Shown in pieces: positions 60,070-64,000 of a DNA stretch of 64,000 bases. Made by a program: the position numbers and the translations under genes. The stretch is taken from positions 76,929-140,928 of the forward strand of contig NZ_JAYGHW010000065.1 of the NCBI RefSeq assembly GCF_034932185.1. The letters are read 5' to 3'. The notes beneath the pieces are model-generated. The model searched no databases. It saw nothing but the letters and a program-made list of their open reading frames with translations, and was not told where the DNA came from. Source of the stretch: Spirulina sp034932185. Its GTDB lineage: Bacteria > Cyanobacteriota > Cyanobacteriia > Cyanobacteriales > Spirulinaceae. Every line of letters begins with the position of its first letter. The stretch's first letter is position 1.

Positions 60070-61416
60070 ATGCAGTTATTAAATCGGGTGCGGTTGGGGG
60101 CAGGGGTGGCGATCGCCAAAACCATCACCGCCATCGTCAAGGGCCTCAACCTCGGAGCCGCCAGCGTTTTACCCGGCTTAATCGCCCAACGCATCCATCC
60201 CCGCGTTTTGCCCCTGTTGTTTGAACAGGTAAAATCCGGCGTTGTCCTCGTGGTGGGAACCAACGGCAAAACCACCACCTCATTGCTACTGCGCACCATT
60301 CTCGAAAACGCCGGTAAGCGCGTCACCCACAACGCCACCGGAGCCAACTTAATCAACGGTTTGATCACCGCCCTTTTAGCAGATACCAATTTGATCGGCA
60401 CATTAGATCGAGATTACGCCATTTTAGAAGTAGATGAAAATATTCTTCCTTTGGTATTAAAAGATTGTCGCCCCCAATATATTTTGGTGTTGAATTTATT
60501 CCGAGATCAGTTAGATCGCTATGGAGAAGTAGACAGTATTAGCCGCCGTTGGCAGGGGGCGATCGCCCCCCTCCCTGGCGATACTACCATTGTCATTAAT
60601 GGCGATGATCCCACACTGAACTTTTTAGGAAAAAACCTGCCCCAAACGGTGCGATTTTTTGGCTTAACTGAGCCGGATTTATACCTCAAAGAAATTCCCC
60701 ACGCCGTAGACTCCATCTATTGCCCCCAATGCGGTGCATCCCTCGATTATGCTGGGGTTTATCTCTCCCATTTAGGCGATTATACCTGTCCCAGTTGTGA
60801 TTTTAAAAAGAGTGATCTCAATATTGATAGCCGGGAATGGGGGCAAATCTTAATCGGCATTTACAATAAATACAATACCCTTGCCGCTGCATTAATGGCC
60901 CAATCCATGGGCATTAACCGTGATGAAATTAATCAAACAATTCGCACCTTTAAGGCGGCGTTTGGTCGAGCCGAAGAATTAACCATTGAAGGTAAACATA
61001 TTCGGATCTTGCTCTCTAAAAATCCTGTGGGTTTAAACGAATCGATCCGGGCGGTGAATGATTTAAAACTGCAAGGAAAATCCTCAGTTGCCCTACTGAT
61101 CCTCAATGATCGCACCCCCGATGGAACCGATGTTTCTTGGATTTGGGATGTGGATACGGAACCCCTCACCGCATCGGGGGGAACGATTATCGTCAGTGGC
61201 GATCGCACCTATGACATGGCCCTCCGCATCCAATATAGCCAAGACCAAGCCCCAGATCAAGCGAATCCTTGTAAGGTGATCATTGAGCCAAATTTAGAGG
61301 CGGCGGTGCAGGGGGCGATCGCGGCTACTCCCGCCGATGAAACCCTCCACATTATCCCCACCTATTCCGCCATGTTGGAGGTGCGCAAGTTATTAACGGG
61401 CCGGGAGATTCTTTGA
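60070..61416 (+). CDS. murT: Mur-ligase-family protein MurT (lipid II isoglutaminyl synthase subunit)
   Basis: 448 residues from ATG 60070 (MQLLNRVRLG). Mur-ligase ATP site VVGTNGKTTTS (about 61-71). Between the central and C-terminal parts it has the MurT zinc ribbon: CPQC (Cys218, Cys221) and CPSC (Cys240, Cys243). LVLNLFRDQLDRYGEVD and GRAEELTIEGK follow the family pattern; the C-terminal DUF1727 domain is complete. MurT and GatD together amidate D-Glu of lipid II. The downstream position where gatD normally lies holds only repeats and the end of ubiD. Confidence 0.9.
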   Translation: MQLLNRVRLGAGVAIAKTITAIVKGLNLGAASVLPGLIAQRIHPRVLPLLFEQVKSGVVLVVGTNGKTTTSLLLRTILENAGKRVTHNATGANLINGLITALLADTNLIGTLDRDYAILEVDENILPLVLKDCRPQYILVLNLFRDQLDRYGEVDSISRRWQGAIAPLPGDTTIVINGDDPTLNFLGKNLPQTVRFFGLTEPDLYLKEIPHAVDSIYCPQCGASLDYAGVYLSHLGDYTCPSCDFKKSDLNIDSREWGQILIGIYNKYNTLAAALMAQSMGINRDEINQTIRTFKAAFGRAEELTIEGKHIRILLSKNPVGLNESIRAVNDLKLQGKSSVALLILNDRTPDGTDVSWIWDVDTEPLTASGGTIIVSGDRTYDMALRIQYSQDQAPDQANPCKVIIEPNLEAAVQGAIAATPADETLHIIPTYSAMLEVRKLLTGREIL

Positions 61417-61472
61417 TGGCCCTAGGGTTAGCTCCATGGTCACGGTTTAAAAAATGCCCCCCCAACCCAGAA

Positions 61473-61532
61473 ACCGGGCTGCATTTATTCTTTCATTGCC
61501 TCCCCAAACCCTCCCAAAAACCCGGTTTCTTG
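61473..61532. repeat. inverted repeat of the CCCGGTTTCT class
   Basis: AACCCAGAAACCGGGCT and AAAACCCGGTTTCTTGG form an imperfect inverted pair between murT and ubiD, a motif pair often scattered in cyanobacterial genomes. Confidence 0.7.
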
Positions 61533-61536
61533 GTAT

Positions 61537-63045
61537 CTAACGCACCTCATAACCAAATAAATTGGGATCGACTCCCTTTAAATCTAAATCTCCTAACCCA
61601 TATTCAGCCCAACGCAGATCCACCTGAGCCGCCATGGCCGGATCTGATTCCAATACTTCCCCCCAATCGTGATCCGTTTCTGGTGGGATTTTCGTCGTCG
61701 CATCAATGCCCATCCGCCCCCCTAAACCGATTTTTTCACTGGCAAAATCAAGACTATCAAAAGGCGTATCCGGCAAGATAAATACATCCCGCACCGGATC
61801 AACCTTAGAACTAATCGCCCACACCACCTGACGCGGATCACGGATATTAATATCCTGATCCACCACCACCACAAACTTTGTATAGGTGAACTGCGGTAAA
61901 GCTGACCAAAACGCCAGGGCTGCCCGTCGTGCTTGCCCCGGATAAGCCTTATCAATGGCAATGATCGCCATTTTGTAACTGAGTGCCTCCATGGGTAGGA
62001 GGAAATCGGTGATTTCTGAAACCTGTTGGCGGAGGATGGGGGTATAGATGCGATTGAGGGCGATCGCCATCATCGCTTCTTCCTTGGGGGGACGGCCGCT
62101 AAACGTCGTGAGGTAAACGGGATCACGGCGATGGGTCATACAGTGGAAACGGATCAAGGGGGAATCCTCCACACCACCGTAATAGCCCATGTGATCCCCA
62201 AAGGGGCCATCGGGTAACTCCTCACCAGGGGTAATCGTCCCCTCTAACACAAACTCTGCATCCGCCGGTACTTCCAGATCAACGGTTTTACATTTCGCCA
62301 ACTTAACCCCACTGTCCCCGTATAACCCCGCAAACAACCATTCAGAAAGATCCACCGGGATTGGTGTTGCCGCCGCCATGATAATTAACGGGTCAACACC
62401 GAGGGCGATCGCCACCTCTAACTTTTTTCCCGCCTCCGCTGCTTTGCGCAAATGCCGCGCTCCCCCCCGCACCGAGAGCCAATGCACCGTCATCGTGGTG
62501 GGGGATTGCAACTGTAAACGATAAACCCCCACATTGGGCGTTCCCGTCTCCACATCCTTCGTAATCACTAAACCCAATGTGATAATCTTCCCCGCATCCC
62601 CTGGATAGGGCCGGATCAAGGGCAATGTATTTAGGTCGAGATTTTCCCCCTCAATCACCACCTGCTGACAGGCCGGGAAAAAATCCCGCCCCGGTTTGGC
62701 CTTAACCACATCAAAGAGCAACTTACCAAAATCAATGGCCTGACTAATTTTCTTCGGCGGTTTGGGCTGTTGTAGCATCCCCAACTTCCGCCCCAAATCT
62801 TCCAAATCGGCTAAATTCTCCCGATTCATCGCCCAACAAATCCGCTCCACCGTCCCCATTAAGTTAACAGCAACGGGAAACTTTGCCCCCTTGACGTTTT
62901 CAAACAACAGCCCCGGCCCCCCCGCCGCCAGCATCCGGTTGGCAATTTCGGCAATTTCCAAATCCGGATCAACTTCTGCTGTAATCCGGCGCAGTTGTCC
63001 CCGCGTTTCCAGTTGTTCAATAAATCCCCGTAAATCTCTGGCCAT
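61537..63045 (-). CDS. ubiD: UbiD-family prenylated-FMN decarboxylase
   Basis: 502 residues from ATG 63045 (MARDLRGFIEQ); the longer frame is read from a repeat. UbiD enzymes use prenyl-FMN to decarboxylate aromatic acids; in cyanobacteria the likely substrate is a prenylated 4-hydroxybenzoate in plastoquinone synthesis. Recognisable segments are PGLLFENVKG, RLQLQSPTTMTVHW, GARHLRKAAE, ELPDGPFGDHMGYYGG (the Glu/Asp region at the active site) and VVVDQDINIRDPRQVVWA. The cofactor-making UbiX is not in the window. Confidence 0.93.
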   Translation of the reverse strand: MARDLRGFIEQLETRGQLRRITAEVDPDLEIAEIANRMLAAGGPGLLFENVKGAKFPVAVNLMGTVERICWAMNRENLADLEDLGRKLGMLQQPKPPKKISQAIDFGKLLFDVVKAKPGRDFFPACQQVVIEGENLDLNTLPLIRPYPGDAGKIITLGLVITKDVETGTPNVGVYRLQLQSPTTMTVHWLSVRGGARHLRKAAEAGKKLEVAIALGVDPLIIMAAATPIPVDLSEWLFAGLYGDSGVKLAKCKTVDLEVPADAEFVLEGTITPGEELPDGPFGDHMGYYGGVEDSPLIRFHCMTHRRDPVYLTTFSGRPPKEEAMMAIALNRIYTPILRQQVSEITDFLLPMEALSYKMAIIAIDKAYPGQARRAALAFWSALPQFTYTKFVVVVDQDINIRDPRQVVWAISSKVDPVRDVFILPDTPFDSLDFASEKIGLGGRMGIDATTKIPPETDHDWGEVLESDPAMAAQVDLRWAEYGLGDLDLKGVDPNLFGYEVR

Positions 63046-63069
63046 GGGTTTTGGTGAATCGTGATTATC

Positions 63070-63180
63070 GTTAGTGTTTAGTATAGCCCTCACCCTAAAT
63101 CCCTCTCCCAGGCAGGGAGAGGGACTTTGAATCTGGCTCCCCTTCTCCCATTTTTGGGAGAAGGGGCTGGGGGATGAGGG
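63070..63180. repeat. hairpin-rich interspersed repeat between cobH and ubiD
   Basis: CCCTCACCCTAAATCCCTCT opens it; CCCTCTCC / GGAGAGGG and CCCCTTCTCCCA / TGGGAGAAGGGG (12 base pairs, loop TTTT, 63139-63166) form two stems. It may also end cobH transcription. Confidence 0.75.
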
Positions 63181-63188
63181 CAATGACT

Positions 63189-63803
63189 TTACGAAGCCGG
63201 ATAAGCCACCGCCGCCAAATCCACTAAGCCATTGAGTAATGTTACTGCGGCCCCTACGCCTCCCTTGCGGCCACTGACGCGAATATTGGCAATCATTGAA
63301 TCCTGAAGCCGTTCTTTGGCCACATCCACATCTACAAACCCGGCGGCCGCTGCAATCACGAGGGCGGGCTGAATTTCTTCCGCTTCAATCAGTTCGATCA
63401 AGACATTTAACGCCGTAATCGATTGGCCAATCACAAAAATGCCTTCTGGGTATTGATTGGCTAAGGCGGCGATGCCTTGGGCGATGGGACTGCGGGGGTC
63501 TTGGTTTTGGGGAGGAACAGCGGCAGCACAGAGCACGGGATTAAAAAACCGCGCCTGGACAGCGGGGAGAATCCCCGTCATCACCATCGGCACATCAACG
63601 ATGATCGCGGTTCGGGCCGCCAAGGCCGCAGCCCCCGCTAGCATTGCCCCTTCGGCAAAGCCCAGCACCGCCCCATAGTCAAAGTCTCCCGTTGCATAGA
63701 TGACACGCCGCACCAATTCGTATTCAGCGGGGTGGAAGCGGTGGGGGCCAAGCTCGCGATCAACGATCGCCAACCCCTGGACATCGGTAATAGACCATTC
63801 CAT
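63189..63803 (-). CDS. cobH: precorrin-8X methylmutase (CobH/CbiC)
   Basis: 204 residues. Moves a methyl group from C-11 to C-12 in cobalamin synthesis. Family landmarks: HPAEYELVRRVIYATGDFDY (about 24-43), the dimer segment VDVPMVMTGI, GIFVIGQSITALNVL, AGFVDVDVAKERL and VSGRKGG. The position aligned with the catalytic His of CobH (in the RRxIHxTxDF region) appears to be Tyr here (VIYATGDF). It is on the same strand as ubiD, 143 bases upstream of it. Confidence 0.9.
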   Translation of the reverse strand: MEWSITDVQGLAIVDRELGPHRFHPAEYELVRRVIYATGDFDYGAVLGFAEGAMLAGAAALAARTAIIVDVPMVMTGILPAVQARFFNPVLCAAAVPPQNQDPRSPIAQGIAALANQYPEGIFVIGQSITALNVLIELIEAEEIQPALVIAAAAGFVDVDVAKERLQDSMIANIRVSGRKGGVGAAVTLLNGLVDLAAVAYPAS

Positions 63804-63903
63804 AGTTTGGCTCTGGGCAGAAAAAAATCTCCCTCCATTTTAGAAGCCTTCGGGGAAGAAAAGAGAATAGAGAAGAGAGGATAGAGGAAAATCCCCACTT
63901 CCG

Positions 63904-64000
63904 GCTCACTCCTCACTCCTCACTCCTCACTCCTCACTCCTCACTCCTCACTCCTCACTCCTCACTCCTCACTCCTCACTCCTCACTCCTCACTCCTCAC
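63904..64000. repeat. heptanucleotide array, CACTCCT units, runs off the window
   Basis: About 13 perfect copies of CTCACTC/CACTCCT 7-mers up to the last base of the window, upstream of cobH. Confidence 0.92.

Noticed and set aside
61413..61781. Plus-strand frame of 122 codons after murT, where gatD would be expected
   Set aside because: Its first third is a translated interspersed repeat and the rest is antisense to ubiD; it has no glutaminase motifs.

Overview
The window is chromosomal DNA from a cyanobacterium. It carries petN (cytochrome b6f subunit VIII), raf1 (Rubisco assembly), the pipX-pipY pair of PII/NtcA signalling, a NhaS3-type antiporter, Fut-type iron transport, cobH, and the octamer GCGATCGC (HIP1) at high density on both strands. 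GC content is moderate to fairly high except in one island. I cannot assign a genus from sequence alone. Most genes are conserved cyanobacterial housekeeping genes, often overlapping or abutting, and the spaces between them are filled with several families of short interspersed repeats and heptanucleotide tandem arrays.

Layout. 0-3 kb: a pentapeptide-repeat protein (5' end outside the window), a DUF922 putative metalloprotease and a CSP41-like dehydratase. 3-8.5 kb: sbcC-sbcD, then a gene-poor stretch with decayed sequence and a possible 41-residue membrane peptide. 8.5-17 kb: murI and amiC (cell wall), nhaS3, a secreted protein, a large PP2C phosphatase, and a metal-binding lipoprotein whose gene end overlaps the phosphatase gene. 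17-25.5 kb: a GT39-like membrane glycosyltransferase, a VapBC-type toxin-antitoxin pair, a histidine kinase divergent from a Crp-family regulator, a tight pqqD/ruvX-like/unknown operon, a nanE-like epimerase coupled to a transglutaminase-like gene, Uma2 and small proteins. 25.7-29.5 kb: pipX-pipY-sepF-proC and msrA. 29.8-39.5 kb: a DUF4912 protein with about 350 residues of Met/Ser/Gly repeats, speD, a pentapeptide-repeat protein, CHAD, two glycosyltransferase-like genes, gamma-glutamyltransferase and Uma2.

39.6-45.2 kb is an AT-rich island without any HIP1 octamer. Five genes on the minus strand run SLOG-fold protein, histidyl-tRNA synthetase, methyltransferase, EgtD-like histidine methyltransferase, GNAT acetyltransferase. 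A divergent gene encodes a stand-alone vMAP-type N-terminal helix-turn-helix domain. I regard this as the most likely undescribed system in the window: a horizontally acquired histidine-centred pathway that carries its own HisRS.

45.3-64 kb returns to core genes: a vWA protein, futB and futC, RDD, rpmG-rpsR-rnb, raf1, DUF2227, tRNA-Val, Uma2, lspA, a parallel beta-helix secreted protein, petN overlapped by a 50-residue membrane protein, a TonB-like Pro-rich protein, murT without an adjacent gatD, ubiD and cobH. Product names rest on motif recognition by eye; no searches were run.
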